Origin: G965205255 sp965205255
GTDB lineage: Bacteria > Pseudomonadota > Gammaproteobacteria > Pseudomonadales > Endozoicomonadaceae
DNA length: 64,000 bases
Assembly (NCBI GenBank): GCA_965205255.1
Contig: OZ242051.1
Coordinates: forward strand, 62,001-126,000
Direction of reading: 5' to 3'
A program made the position numbers and the translations under genes. Below are positions 53,741 to 63,459 of this stretch, piece after piece (positions within the stretch are counted from its first letter, which is position 1; every line of letters begins with the position of its first letter). Under the pieces are notes generated by a model. The model did not search any database and was not told where the DNA came from. It was given only the letters and a program-made list of their open reading frames with translations.

Positions 53741-55330
53741 CTAACTGCTACCTGAGCCAGGACAAGTATTAAAATACTCTCTCAGGTACGTATCAAAATC
53801 ACTTGTATCTGTCTGCTCTTCGTTTAACTGGTCATCGTGTGATTGTGTCACCAATTGCTGAAAGTATTTTTTTCGGTCACTGTTAAGTGGAGAAGTACGC
53901 AATTGATTACTGTGTTTCTGTGATAGAGCCTGCATAGCAGAAATAAAACAGTTGTCATACTCTTTAATCTTGTTTAATACTTGTGCTGAAGGAGTAAGGT
54001 CAGGGTTTTTTAACTTTTGCTTAGCAAGAAAAAGTGAATTACTGTAAATCGTCGTTTTGTTAGTTTCATCTAATATTCCCGCAACTTCCTGCATTTGTTC
54101 TATTAGCAACAAACCATATGCCTGCAATGTTATTGACTCTATACGTCTGCCATTTTTCCTGATCACATCAAGTTGTAAATCCGGCTTTCGACCCTCTTGA
54201 ACAGTCTTACTAAAATTTGACTTAATAATATTGCATTCATCTTCTTCTAAATAAGGACTATCTTTTAAGTGACAGAAAGTTAAAAAAGTATCCATAAATC
54301 CAGCTGTGTCACAATCAATACCTAATTGTTGCAACGGATTAATATCCAGACATCTGACTTCAATATACTCAACTCCACGGTTTTTAAGTGCCTCTAACGG
54401 CTTTTCTCCTTTCAGAGCAACCCGCTTGGGGCGAATGGTGCTGTAATATTCATTTTCTATCTGCAAAATATTGGTGTTTAGTTGCTGATACTCTCCGGAA
54501 GCTGTTTTTAGACCAATTCTTTCATATTCTTTATTGGGTGTATGTATAGCATCAGATAAACTGGAAATATACTCCTTCAGTCCGTTATAACAAATATTTA
54601 ACTGCCCCTGAATTTTATTGCTATAGCCTAAATCACTCATTCGAAGCGAGGTAGCAAAAGGCAGATAAAGCGTGTTCTCTGATAATACTTCCAGTGGTTG
54701 AATCTGACCTTCAGGCAGAAAACTTTTGTCTATTGCAGGAGAAGCTCCAAACAGATACATCAATAACCAAGAGTAACGGTTAAAATTTCGAATCAAACCA
54801 AAATAACCATCTGAAATATCTTTATCCTGATTTTCCCATAACTTTGAAGGCAGTGAAAAATTATAATGAATACCGGCAATAGTTTGCATCGGCTTGCCAT
54901 AACGATGCCATAACCCAAGACGATATATATGCTTCATCTTACCTGCATTGGATGTACCGTAACGGGCGACAGGAATTTTTTCATTACCCTCCAAGCGAGC
55001 AGGCATACTACTGGCCCAGATAATATCATTATTGATATGTTCAAGTGTGAACTGATGAAGCTCCTTCAAAAAAGCTACTGTATCGTCAATACTGGTAAAT
55101 ACTGGCGTGATAAATTCCAATAATGCTTCTGAGTAATCGGTAGTAATATAGGGATGTCTCAATGCCGATCCAAGACCTATCGGATGCATTGATTGAGATA
55201 ACTTTCCACAAGGGGTAATCCGTAACCCCTCTTTTTCAATACCGTGGCGAATCAGACGAAAATTCTCGGTAATTTCCGGCAACTGAAGACTGGAAAGGCT
55301 GAGTCGGGTATTATTATGCAAAAAAATCAC
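53741..55330 (-). CDS. gshA: Glutamate-cysteine ligase
   Basis: First enzyme of glutathione synthesis, joining glutamate and cysteine with ATP. The 529-residue length matches the gammaproteobacterial type 1 family. Signature parts: RHGIEKEGLRITPCGKLS (nucleotide and metal site), TTDYSEALLEFITPVF, PIGLGSALRHP, YIEVRCLDINPLQQLGID and GASPAIDKSFLP. The start is GTG at 55328-55330 (MIFLHNNTRLS); an upstream ATG is out of frame. No gshB in the window. It is flanked on both sides by family 1 repeats. Confidence 0.94.
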   Translation of the reverse strand: MIFLHNNTRLSLSSLQLPEITENFRLIRHGIEKEGLRITPCGKLSQSMHPIGLGSALRHPYITTDYSEALLEFITPVFTSIDDTVAFLKELHQFTLEHINNDIIWASSMPARLEGNEKIPVARYGTSNAGKMKHIYRLGLWHRYGKPMQTIAGIHYNFSLPSKLWENQDKDISDGYFGLIRNFNRYSWLLMYLFGASPAIDKSFLPEGQIQPLEVLSENTLYLPFATSLRMSDLGYSNKIQGQLNICYNGLKEYISSLSDAIHTPNKEYERIGLKTASGEYQQLNTNILQIENEYYSTIRPKRVALKGEKPLEALKNRGVEYIEVRCLDINPLQQLGIDCDTAGFMDTFLTFCHLKDSPYLEEDECNIIKSNFSKTVQEGRKPDLQLDVIRKNGRRIESITLQAYGLLLIEQMQEVAGILDETNKTTIYSNSLFLAKQKLKNPDLTPSAQVLNKIKEYDNCFISAMQALSQKHSNQLRTSPLNSDRKKYFQQLVTQSHDDQLNEEQTDTSDFDTYLREYFNTCPGSGSS

Positions 55331-55504
55331 CCATGTATGTGAATGTATGATTATAAATACTACGTAGTATAACTGGTAAAGACAATTAATAACAATTATT
55401 TAAATACCAAACTGGCAAGGTTTCCTGTACTTTTAATAGTATTCAGAGTAATACTAAAATCTGTTTCTGACCTCTTAGTTTGCGCTACTTTCCTATTTGG
55501 CTAC

Positions 55505-55617
55505 TATTCGGTAAAGTTCCACGAAATAGCTAGCTATTACTCGTCATTTCGCCTTTAGTATAAAGCTATGAAAGCGTGCTCAGAACAATAGCTAGCAACA
55601 GATTTTAGTATCATCAA
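55505..55617 (+). repeat. Dispersed intergenic repeat, family 1 (copy before tex 3' end)
   Basis: Blocks cgtcatttcgcctttagtat, aaagctatgaaagcgtgctc, agaacaatagctagcaacag and attttagtatc follow the family order. It lies between gshA and the 3' end of tex. Confidence 0.6.
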
Positions 55618-57966
55618 TTATTTTCTCAACTGCTTGGCATTAGCGAAAAGGTCAGCGAAGGTTCCCACTTTTTCAGGCTTTTTAGATTCTTGAGATTTTT
55701 TGTGACGCACATTTTTAGCTTGTTTTCTATTGGTAGGCTTTTTACTGGCAGCCTTTTTACTGGCAGGTGCTGATTTGTCTTTAAATGCAGCTTCATCAAG
55801 ACGCATGCTTAAAGATATACGGCGACGATCAGCATCGACTTCAAGCACTTTCACTTTAACCACGTCCCCAGCTTTAACAACCTTTCTTGGATCTTTCACA
55901 AAATGATTACAAAGCGAAGAAATGTGCACTAAACCATCTTGGTGGACACCAACATCCACAAAAGCGCCAAAGTTTGTAACATTAGAAATGACACCTTCAA
56001 GCACCATATCTGGCTTAAGATCAGAAATAGCTTCAACACCTTCTCTGAAATTAGCTGTTTTAAATTCAGGGCGTGGATCTCGGCCTGGTTTCTTCAACTC
56101 AGAAATTATATCAATTACTGTAGGCAACCCAAATGCATCATTTGTAAAATCAGCCGCCTTTACATTTGCTAAAAAAGTGGTATCACCAATAAGTTCTTCA
56201 ACTTTACACTGTTTTTTTTCTGCAATTTTTTCTACAACAGTATAGGCCTCAGGATGCACAGCTGAACTATCAAGAGCATTTTCACCATTCATGATTTTTA
56301 AAAAACCGGCAGACTGTTCGAAAGATTTATTACCCATACGTTCAACGTTGAGAAGTTGTGATCTGTTGATAAAAACACCGTTGGTATCCCGCCACTTGAC
56401 AATATTTTCAGCAATAGTTGTATTTAATCCAGCCACACGACGAAGCAAGGCTGTTGAAGCCATATTTATATCCACACCTACAGCATTAACACAGTCTTCA
56501 ACTGTCGCCTCTAGTGTTCTTGCAAGGTGAGACTGACTTACATCATGTTGATACTGCCCTACCCCTATGGATTTTGGCTCTATCTTCACCAACTCTGCAA
56601 GCGGATCCTGTAATCGTCTTGCAATAGACACTGCTCCACGGAATACAACATCAAGATCTGGAAACTCTTTAGAGGCTAATTCTGATGCAGAATAAACTGA
56701 TGCGCCTGATTCACTCACCATAATTTTTTTAAGAGATAATTTAGGAAGCTGTTTCATCAGATCGCTCATTAAACGATCGGTCTCTCGCGAAGCGGTACCA
56801 TTGCCAATTGCAACTAGTTCCACCTGATGTTTCAGTATTAACTTTACGAGCAGGCCTTGAGCTTCGGTTGTTCTGTTTTGTGGTGCATGGGGATAAATCG
56901 TCGTGTGATCAGTCAACTTACCAGTAGCATCAACAATCGCTACTTTAACACCGGTACGTAATCCAGGGTCAAGCCCCATCGTAACACGGGGGCCTGCCGG
57001 CGAAGCCAGCAGCAGATCTTTCAGGTTTTCTGCAAATACGCGAATGGCTTCATCTTCAGCACTTTGTCTTACATCACCAATTAGATCCGTTTCCATTTGT
57101 GGCAAAAGCTTGATACGCCAAGTCCATCGCACCACCTCTGATAACCACAAATCAGCCGGTTGACCTTCGTTGTGTATATTCCAGTGATCGGCCACCATAG
57201 ACTGACAAGGATGCGTATCTGTTACTTCAATACCAGGCAAAGAAAGCGATAATGTCAGAAAGCCTTCCTTGCGTCCACGCAATACGGCAAGCGCACGATG
57301 AGAAGGCACACGCTTTAAAAGCTCATTGTAGGAAAAATAGTCAGAAAACTTTTGAGCCTCCTTTTTTTTATCCATTTTTTTATCCGTTACTAACCGACTA
57401 CTTAAATATGAGTTATCCCATAAAAAACGACGAACTTTTCCCAAAAGCTCGGCAGACTCAACAAAACGCTCCATTAATATATATTTTGCGCCTTCAAGTG
57501 CTACCTTGACATCAGAAATATTGTGCTCCTGATTGAGGTATTTTTCTGCTTCCGTCTCCGGATTCAGAGAACGGTCGTTTAGCAGAGTATCAGCTAAAGG
57601 TTCAAGACCCGCTTTTATGGCAATTTGCCCTTTTGTTTTGCGCTTAGGTTTATAAGGGAGGTATAAATCTTCAAGTGCTGTTTTTGTCTCTGCGTTTAAA
57701 ATGGACTTTTCAAGAGCAGGTGTCAGCTTATCTTGATCTTTAATACTATTGATAATTGTTGTGCGACGATCTTCTAATTCTCTTAAATAATGAAGTCTCT
57801 CTTCCAGTTTTCTGAGCTGTGTGTCATCTAGAGAGTCTGTTGCTTCCTTTCTGTAACGGGCAATAAAAGGAACTGTTGATCCATCGTCTAATAATGCGAC
57901 AGTAGCACTCACTTGTTGAGTACCTATATTTAGCTCTTTGGCTATTTGATGAAAAAGACTTTCCAT
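55618..57966 (-). CDS. tex: Tex-family transcription accessory protein (YhgF)
   Basis: Conserved nucleic-acid-binding protein linked to transcription and stress survival. The 782-residue protein has the Tex N-terminal helical region, a YqgF-like RNase-H fold (VTMGLDPGLRTGVKVAIVD; LVAIGNGTASRETD), helix-hairpin-helix motifs (VGVDINMASTALLRRVAGL) and a C-terminal S1 domain (GMVLEGVISNVTNFGAFVDVG-like; HISSLCNHFVKDPRKVV). A Lys-rich tail (KKAASKKPTNRKQAKNVRHK) follows. Length and order are normal. It is a single leftward gene. Confidence 0.96.
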   Translation of the reverse strand: MESLFHQIAKELNIGTQQVSATVALLDDGSTVPFIARYRKEATDSLDDTQLRKLEERLHYLRELEDRRTTIINSIKDQDKLTPALEKSILNAETKTALEDLYLPYKPKRKTKGQIAIKAGLEPLADTLLNDRSLNPETEAEKYLNQEHNISDVKVALEGAKYILMERFVESAELLGKVRRFLWDNSYLSSRLVTDKKMDKKKEAQKFSDYFSYNELLKRVPSHRALAVLRGRKEGFLTLSLSLPGIEVTDTHPCQSMVADHWNIHNEGQPADLWLSEVVRWTWRIKLLPQMETDLIGDVRQSAEDEAIRVFAENLKDLLLASPAGPRVTMGLDPGLRTGVKVAIVDATGKLTDHTTIYPHAPQNRTTEAQGLLVKLILKHQVELVAIGNGTASRETDRLMSDLMKQLPKLSLKKIMVSESGASVYSASELASKEFPDLDVVFRGAVSIARRLQDPLAELVKIEPKSIGVGQYQHDVSQSHLARTLEATVEDCVNAVGVDINMASTALLRRVAGLNTTIAENIVKWRDTNGVFINRSQLLNVERMGNKSFEQSAGFLKIMNGENALDSSAVHPEAYTVVEKIAEKKQCKVEELIGDTTFLANVKAADFTNDAFGLPTVIDIISELKKPGRDPRPEFKTANFREGVEAISDLKPDMVLEGVISNVTNFGAFVDVGVHQDGLVHISSLCNHFVKDPRKVVKAGDVVKVKVLEVDADRRRISLSMRLDEAAFKDKSAPASKKAASKKPTNRKQAKNVRHKKSQESKKPEKVGTFADLFANAKQLRK

Positions 57967-58230
57967 GTTAACTTAAAATACCTGTTGGTGTCATTAATGG
58001 TGAGTTATTATACATGCATACTCCCAAGTTTGATAATCTGAAAAATAATAAAATAAATACAATCATATAACATGAAAGCAAGTTTTTTGCTGTTTTTTCT
58101 TTACTAAAATTTATAAATATTAGTGATAAATACCAGTTATGGAAAAGCTTATAAAAAAGTTAGGTCTGTTTTATTGCCGTTAATACAATATGGCTTATAA
58201 TATACCGTTCTATAACTTGGAGAAATAGGC

Positions 58231-59451
58231 ATGCATCTGAATTATCCCTTACGTTTGCAAAATGTTCATATGAACTATAAATGGGGATCAACAGATACAT
58301 TACAACGGCTTTTTTCCATACCTGCTGAGAAAGGAAAACCACAGGCAGAAATGTGGATAGGAGCACATCCTAAAGCATCTTCAACAGTCATGTTTTCGGG
58401 TTCAGATCGTCAGCCCATAGCACTACATAAATTGATTCAACAAAACTGTCAGGATCTTCTTGGTAAAAAAACAGGAGAACTTTCATTTTTGTTTAAATTA
58501 TTATCTGCTGACAAGCCACTGTCCATTCAGGTACATCCCAACAAAAAGCAGGCCATTGAAGGTTTTAACCGTGAAAACATGGAAAACATACCACTGAATG
58601 ACTTTTCCCGTAATTATCACGATAATAATCATAAACCTGAATTGATTTATGCTTACACACCTTTTAGAGCAATGTGTGGTTTTCGTCCCAAGCATGAAAT
58701 AAGTCATCACATTCAGTTGCTAAATAGTCATGGCGTGTCATTGCCGGATTTCTTATCTGACTTCGGTGAAAGTAAACAAGAGATCCGACTGATTTTTGCA
58801 TGGATGCTAAGCATGACAAATAGTGAAAAAGAGCATGTGATAGAGCAGGTGTTAAACATCGCAGACAAAAACTCAGGTAATCAGATATTTGATGCCGTAC
58901 GTCTTCTTTACGAGCACTATCCCCATGACAGTGCAATAATCGCGCCTTTTTGGTTAAACCTGATAGACCTAAAACCTGGTGAAGCGCTGTTTCTCGAGGC
59001 AGGCTGTCCGCATGCTTATCTACATGGAACCGGCTTTGAAATTATGGCGTGTTCAGACAATGTTTTGCGTGGAGGGCTCACAGAAAAGCACATTGATATT
59101 TCAGAACTTTGCAGTGTCACTAATTTTAAATCCACAGCTATTTCTCCGCTATGTCCTTCAATAGCGTATAATGAACGTCTTAAACAGTTTAATATTCCGA
59201 TGAAAGATTTTTCATTTGGATTGTTGGATATTAACGAAAGTTGGGAGCGCCAAGTAGGTTTTCCACATGTAATTTTTTGTATAAAAGGAAAGGTAACCAT
59301 TACCGGTGCTGGCATTGAAGAAAGCTTTGAACAGGGAGAGTCATGCCTTATTCCTTCAGCATGTAAAGCAACTCTTAACGGGCATGGTATGTTGGCTATT
59401 GCAGGCTCTGGCGAACAGTTGATTACTGAATTGTTTAATCCTGCAGGGTAA
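58231..59451 (+). CDS. manA: Mannose-6-phosphate isomerase, class I
   Basis: Zinc enzyme that interconverts mannose 6-phosphate and fructose 6-phosphate. The 406-residue protein shows NYKWGSTDTLQRLF near the start, PQAEMWIGAHPKASS, the metal-binding LSIQVHPNKKQA, KPELIYAYTPFRAMCGFR and CPHAYLHGTGFEIMACSDNVLRGGLT. All are standard for the family. GGAGAAATAGGC precedes ATG 58231. The dinG-type helicase gene follows after 67 bp in the same direction and may share the transcript. Confidence 0.95.
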   Translation: MHLNYPLRLQNVHMNYKWGSTDTLQRLFSIPAEKGKPQAEMWIGAHPKASSTVMFSGSDRQPIALHKLIQQNCQDLLGKKTGELSFLFKLLSADKPLSIQVHPNKKQAIEGFNRENMENIPLNDFSRNYHDNNHKPELIYAYTPFRAMCGFRPKHEISHHIQLLNSHGVSLPDFLSDFGESKQEIRLIFAWMLSMTNSEKEHVIEQVLNIADKNSGNQIFDAVRLLYEHYPHDSAIIAPFWLNLIDLKPGEALFLEAGCPHAYLHGTGFEIMACSDNVLRGGLTEKHIDISELCSVTNFKSTAISPLCPSIAYNERLKQFNIPMKDFSFGLLDINESWERQVGFPHVIFCIKGKVTITGAGIEESFEQGESCLIPSACKATLNGHGMLAIAGSGEQLITELFNPAG

Positions 59452-59518
59452 ATAATATCATCTTGTATAATCATAACCTGTGTTACACTCCCCCTCATTT
59501 CTTCTGTAAACTTAGATC

Positions 59519-61648
59519 ATGTTATCAAATAAAGAACAACAGACTATTCAAAAAGCCTATCGCGCATTTCTTGAGGGTAAATCTCTCAAGGCTCGTTATG
59601 GTCAGAGATATATGATTGCAGCCATAGCAAAAGAGTTAGGCAATGTAACTTGGAACAACGAGGGTGAGCGAACATCCAAACCATCTGTGACTGTTGTAGA
59701 AGCCGGCACTGGTACAGGAAAAACACTGGGATACACACTTGCAACTATTCCTGTTGCAAAAGCACTAAATAAAAAATTAATTATTGCAACAGCAACAGTT
59801 GCACTTCAGGAACAAATTATTTACCGAGATCTGCCTGATATAAAACAACATAGTGCACTGGAATTTAATTTTATTTTAGCAAAAGGTCGTAGACGTTACG
59901 TTTGTCTGAGCAAACTAGATAATATTTTACAGAACTCGACAAGCCCTGTAATGAATTTTGATTTTCTGAATGAAGAAAATGCTTCTGCGGAAAAAGAAGA
60001 TCTGGCTCTTTACAATAAAATGCTTGAAAGCTTTGCTACAAAAAAGTGGAATGGTGACAGAGATAGTTGGGAAGACTCCGTAGAAGAAACCCAGTGGCGA
60101 CCTCTGACAGCAACACATGCACAATGCACCAACAGAAAATGCAGTTACTTCAGTCAATGTCCATTTTTTCGGTTGCGCGCCGACATTGATAAGGCTGATG
60201 TGATTGTTACAAATCACGACATGGTATTGGCTGATCTGCATCTAGGAGGTGGTGCTATATTACCGTCACCGGAAAAAACTGTGTATATCTTTGATGAAGG
60301 TCATCATCTGCCAGCAAAAACTCTGGAACATTTCTCATATTCAACCCGCCTTAAGGATAGTGAACGATGGCTGGAAAAAACCCGTAAATATTTAATTAAG
60401 CTGCATGCACAACACCAGTTTGTTGATTCTGCAGGAAGGTGGCTAGAAGAGCTTTGCCAGAATGCACTTGAGTTGATTGAGCCACATTTGCATATCACCA
60501 AGGCAATTAGTGAGTTCGTTAGCTTTAAGCAGGAAGAAACCACAGAGAGGGGCACAGTTTGGTCACACCGTTTTCCACTGGGTGTTGTGCCAGATAATTT
60601 GATAACACTGGCACAATGCTTATATTCTGGTTATCGCAAATGTGCCGGCCTTTGTGAAAAGATGAGTGATTTTTTGAAAAAAGCAATGAATGGGGATATT
60701 CCGGGTATCGATGCACTTTTTGCCGAACAATTTTTATCACAAATGGGCACGATCAGCCTGCGTTTTAGTAACAGTGCAAAGCTCTGGGAATTGTATGCAA
60801 ATAGGGATAATAAAGAGAAAGCCCCTTATGCGCGATGGATCAAACGAATTTTACTCCATAATAATGAAGAGTTTTACGTGCATAGCAGTATGATTGAGCC
60901 GGGAGAAACCTTATATGACCGGCTATGGTCCAAGGCTGGTGCGACAATTGTAACATCAGCAACACTGACTGCACTGGGTACATTTTCTCACTTTAATAAA
61001 AAAGCAGGTATTCCAGATGAGTCAAAATGCTTTCAGTTCCCCGGTCCGTTTCGCTATGCTGAGGTAGCAAAACTAAATATTCCCTCTCTTAAAACTGATC
61101 CTAAAAACACCGTTGAGCACACCAGTGAAATAGTTAAAATATTACCTGAACTTTTAAGCAAGGCTCTTGGAACTTTAGTACTGTTTGCATCACGTCGCCA
61201 GATGTGGGAAGTTTTTAAAGAACTGGATACTGAAATTAAGAAACAAATTCTTATACAAGGTCAACACTCCAAACAGCTACTACTCAAAACACACCGACAC
61301 AATATTGATAACGATAAGCCGAGTTCTATTTTTGGACTGGCTGGGCTGGCAGAGGGTATCGATTTACCCGGACGTTATTGTGAGCATGTAATTATTACAA
61401 AAATCCCGTTTGCTGTTCCTGACGATCCGGTTGAGGCCAGCTGTGCCGAGTGGGTAGTCGCAAAAGGTGGTAATCCTTTTATGGAGATAACAATCCCTGA
61501 CGCATCGGTTCGCTTAATACAGGCTAGTGGTCGCTTATTGAGAACAGAGACAGATAAAGGTACGATCACCATCCTAGATAACAGGTTGATGACTAAACGT
61601 TATGGCAAAGCATTGATTAATGCATTGCCCCCTTATCAAAAAATATAA
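59519..61648 (+). CDS. dinG: DinG-type iron-sulfur DNA helicase
   Basis: Superfamily 2 5'-to-3' helicase related to XPD, acting on damaged or structured DNA and R-loops. The 709-residue length fits DinG. Motifs: Walker A EAGTGTGKT (61-69), iron-sulfur cysteines from C129 (RYVCLSKL) and the CTNRKCSYFSQCPFF cluster, the DEGH variant of the DEAH box (IFDEGHHLPAKT), TSATLTALGTF, and the motif VI region SVRLIQASGRLLRTETDKG. The N-terminal and C-terminal parts are complete. It converges on the MATE gene. Confidence 0.92.
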   Translation: MLSNKEQQTIQKAYRAFLEGKSLKARYGQRYMIAAIAKELGNVTWNNEGERTSKPSVTVVEAGTGTGKTLGYTLATIPVAKALNKKLIIATATVALQEQIIYRDLPDIKQHSALEFNFILAKGRRRYVCLSKLDNILQNSTSPVMNFDFLNEENASAEKEDLALYNKMLESFATKKWNGDRDSWEDSVEETQWRPLTATHAQCTNRKCSYFSQCPFFRLRADIDKADVIVTNHDMVLADLHLGGGAILPSPEKTVYIFDEGHHLPAKTLEHFSYSTRLKDSERWLEKTRKYLIKLHAQHQFVDSAGRWLEELCQNALELIEPHLHITKAISEFVSFKQEETTERGTVWSHRFPLGVVPDNLITLAQCLYSGYRKCAGLCEKMSDFLKKAMNGDIPGIDALFAEQFLSQMGTISLRFSNSAKLWELYANRDNKEKAPYARWIKRILLHNNEEFYVHSSMIEPGETLYDRLWSKAGATIVTSATLTALGTFSHFNKKAGIPDESKCFQFPGPFRYAEVAKLNIPSLKTDPKNTVEHTSEIVKILPELLSKALGTLVLFASRRQMWEVFKELDTEIKKQILIQGQHSKQLLLKTHRHNIDNDKPSSIFGLAGLAEGIDLPGRYCEHVIITKIPFAVPDDPVEASCAEWVVAKGGNPFMEITIPDASVRLIQASGRLLRTETDKGTITILDNRLMTKRYGKALINALPPYQKI

Positions 61649-61709
61649 CCTTTTAGAAAAAATAAACTAATAACTATCTGGGCTAGTTTAAGAGTCAGAC
61701 TGAGAGTAT

Positions 61710-61753
61710 CTATACACAAACCAAGTCAAAGTGCTGATTTGATTTGTGTATAG
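61710..61753. repeat. Inverted repeat between convergent dinG and MATE genes
   Basis: Perfect 11-bp arms ctatacacaaa (61710-61720) and tttgtgtatag (61743-61753) with a 22-bp spacer. The position suits a factor-independent end for both genes, but no T-tract follows, so it could also be a protein site. Confidence 0.45.
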
Positions 61754-61781
61754 TCAATGTTGTAGGTTTTTTTGCGAGAGG

Positions 61782-63176
61782 CTATGGGTTAGCAACAGAG
61801 TCAATACGCTTAATATGAGTTATCAGAGCAGGCACAAATATAATCATACCAATACCCCCAACTATAAGAGCTAGTGGCTGAGAAAGAATCAAACCACTTC
61901 CGCCAAAGTAGTACGATAAAACTATGGCAAAAATGATCACCAGAAACTGGCGAATAGTATTCATTACTGCAGCCATTATCCCTCGCCCTATTGAAATAGC
62001 TAACGATGAGATAACGCTAATCATCGGAGTAAGCAATATGGCAATTCCAGCAAGATGAATGCTTGTGCTAGCCAACTGGATACCTTTTTCGTTACTGGTA
62101 AATAAAGAAGAGACTTGATGTGTAAAGAAAAATAAAAAAAAGGCGACTATGATGCTTATAATTGTAGTAAGAACACCCTGCCATTTGGCAATATTCAGCA
62201 ATCGTAATTTATCTTTTGCACCGTAAGAATATGATAATAAAGGTGAAGCACCATCAGTAATACCTACATTAAATGAGAAAGCAAGGCTCAAAAGGAAAAG
62301 TAATACCGTATTAGCAGTGAGATAGTCAGTACTGAGATGGCTTGCCTCACGGTTAAGAACAAACTGCCCAACAGCAAATAAAGTCAGAATGCAAAATCCG
62401 GAAGCTCCATATGAGAGAATTACTTTAAAATAATTTGTATTAATCTTTATCATCCGAAACGAAATCTTAAGCATACTTTTAGGCTGACATAAAAAGAAAT
62501 AAAGGATAACTGCCTGTAAAATAAAGCTTATTGCACTGGCCAATGCCGCACCTGATAAACCCCAGTTCAAGTGCAACACCAGTAAAATATTCAATAAAAT
62601 ACTGATGATGGTTTGTACTACCATAGCGCCAACTACAGGATAAACATTACCTTCTGCCCGCAAATACATAGCAGCAATATAGGCTAGATCTTCAAAAATC
62701 ATACCTGGAAGCATTATTTTGAGATAATTGTAAGTATTTAACAGGGTGTTTTTATCTGCACCGAAAAATAAAATAACTGTTTTAAGTTTAATCATTAACA
62801 AAAACACAGCCAAAATATTAATCCACAGAGTTAACCATACTGTGGTGGATGCCATTGTTCGTGCTTTATCTATATTTTTTTTACCTAAATAATGCCCGAT
62901 TTTGATGCTTGAACCTAAACTCAGTGTGTAAGAGATCGCTAACATAATACACATAATAGGCCAGCTAATAGTTACAGAAGAAGAGGCATATATACTGACA
63001 TGCTTCAAAAAAAATGCACTAATAGCGCTGTTGAGTTCTGCGACAATAGCCGTAAAAAGTGTGGGGATAATCATAAAGATCAAACTTTTGAGTACAGGGG
63101 CATCTTTTAGTAAATAATGCTTCCTATCAAAAGCTGCCTTTTGATCTTTGTTGGAGTTTTTCAGTATGTTTTCCAT
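61782..63176 (-). CDS. MATE-family efflux transporter
   Basis: Multidrug or metabolite exporter of the MATE family, driven by sodium or protons. The 464-residue protein has about twelve membrane helices, with family passages PTLFTAIVAELNSAISAFFLKH near the start (broken into two helices), NSAI as the membrane-entry segment, GLSGAALASAISFILQ and DGASPLLSYSYGAKDKLRLL at the duplicated repeat. These place it in the broad NorM/DinF/VmrA group; the subfamily and substrate are not clear. It is a single gene. Confidence 0.85.
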   Translation of the reverse strand: MENILKNSNKDQKAAFDRKHYLLKDAPVLKSLIFMIIPTLFTAIVAELNSAISAFFLKHVSIYASSSVTISWPIMCIMLAISYTLSLGSSIKIGHYLGKKNIDKARTMASTTVWLTLWINILAVFLLMIKLKTVILFFGADKNTLLNTYNYLKIMLPGMIFEDLAYIAAMYLRAEGNVYPVVGAMVVQTIISILLNILLVLHLNWGLSGAALASAISFILQAVILYFFLCQPKSMLKISFRMIKINTNYFKVILSYGASGFCILTLFAVGQFVLNREASHLSTDYLTANTVLLFLLSLAFSFNVGITDGASPLLSYSYGAKDKLRLLNIAKWQGVLTTIISIIVAFFLFFFTHQVSSLFTSNEKGIQLASTSIHLAGIAILLTPMISVISSLAISIGRGIMAAVMNTIRQFLVIIFAIVLSYYFGGSGLILSQPLALIVGGIGMIIFVPALITHIKRIDSVANP

Positions 63177-63328
63177 TGTATGTATTAATTTACGTCTTTA
63201 GTTCAAATGCAATAGTCCACAAACAGGAAGTTTTCAGATGGCTACAGATAACTATTTCTATCATGAAAAAAATCTTTTTTCACGAAAAAGTCAAAAAAAG
63301 ATGTCTATTGTTTTAAGTTTGATTAGAA

Positions 63329-63359
63329 GCCTTTTCCCATGCAATGCAGGGGAAAAGGC
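63329..63359. other. Hairpin between MATE and acnB genes
   Basis: Perfect 10-bp arms gccttttccc/gggaaaaggc with an 11-nt loop, about 100 bp past the acnB stop codon. No T-tract; may still act as the acnB transcript end. Confidence 0.45.
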
Positions 63360-63459
63360 ACCATAACACTACTGACTTTCGCCAATATTATTACTCTGCA
63401 AAAGCAGGCACTATATATAGGTTGCTCATTGCCTTATGCTCATTGCCTTATGCCAACTA

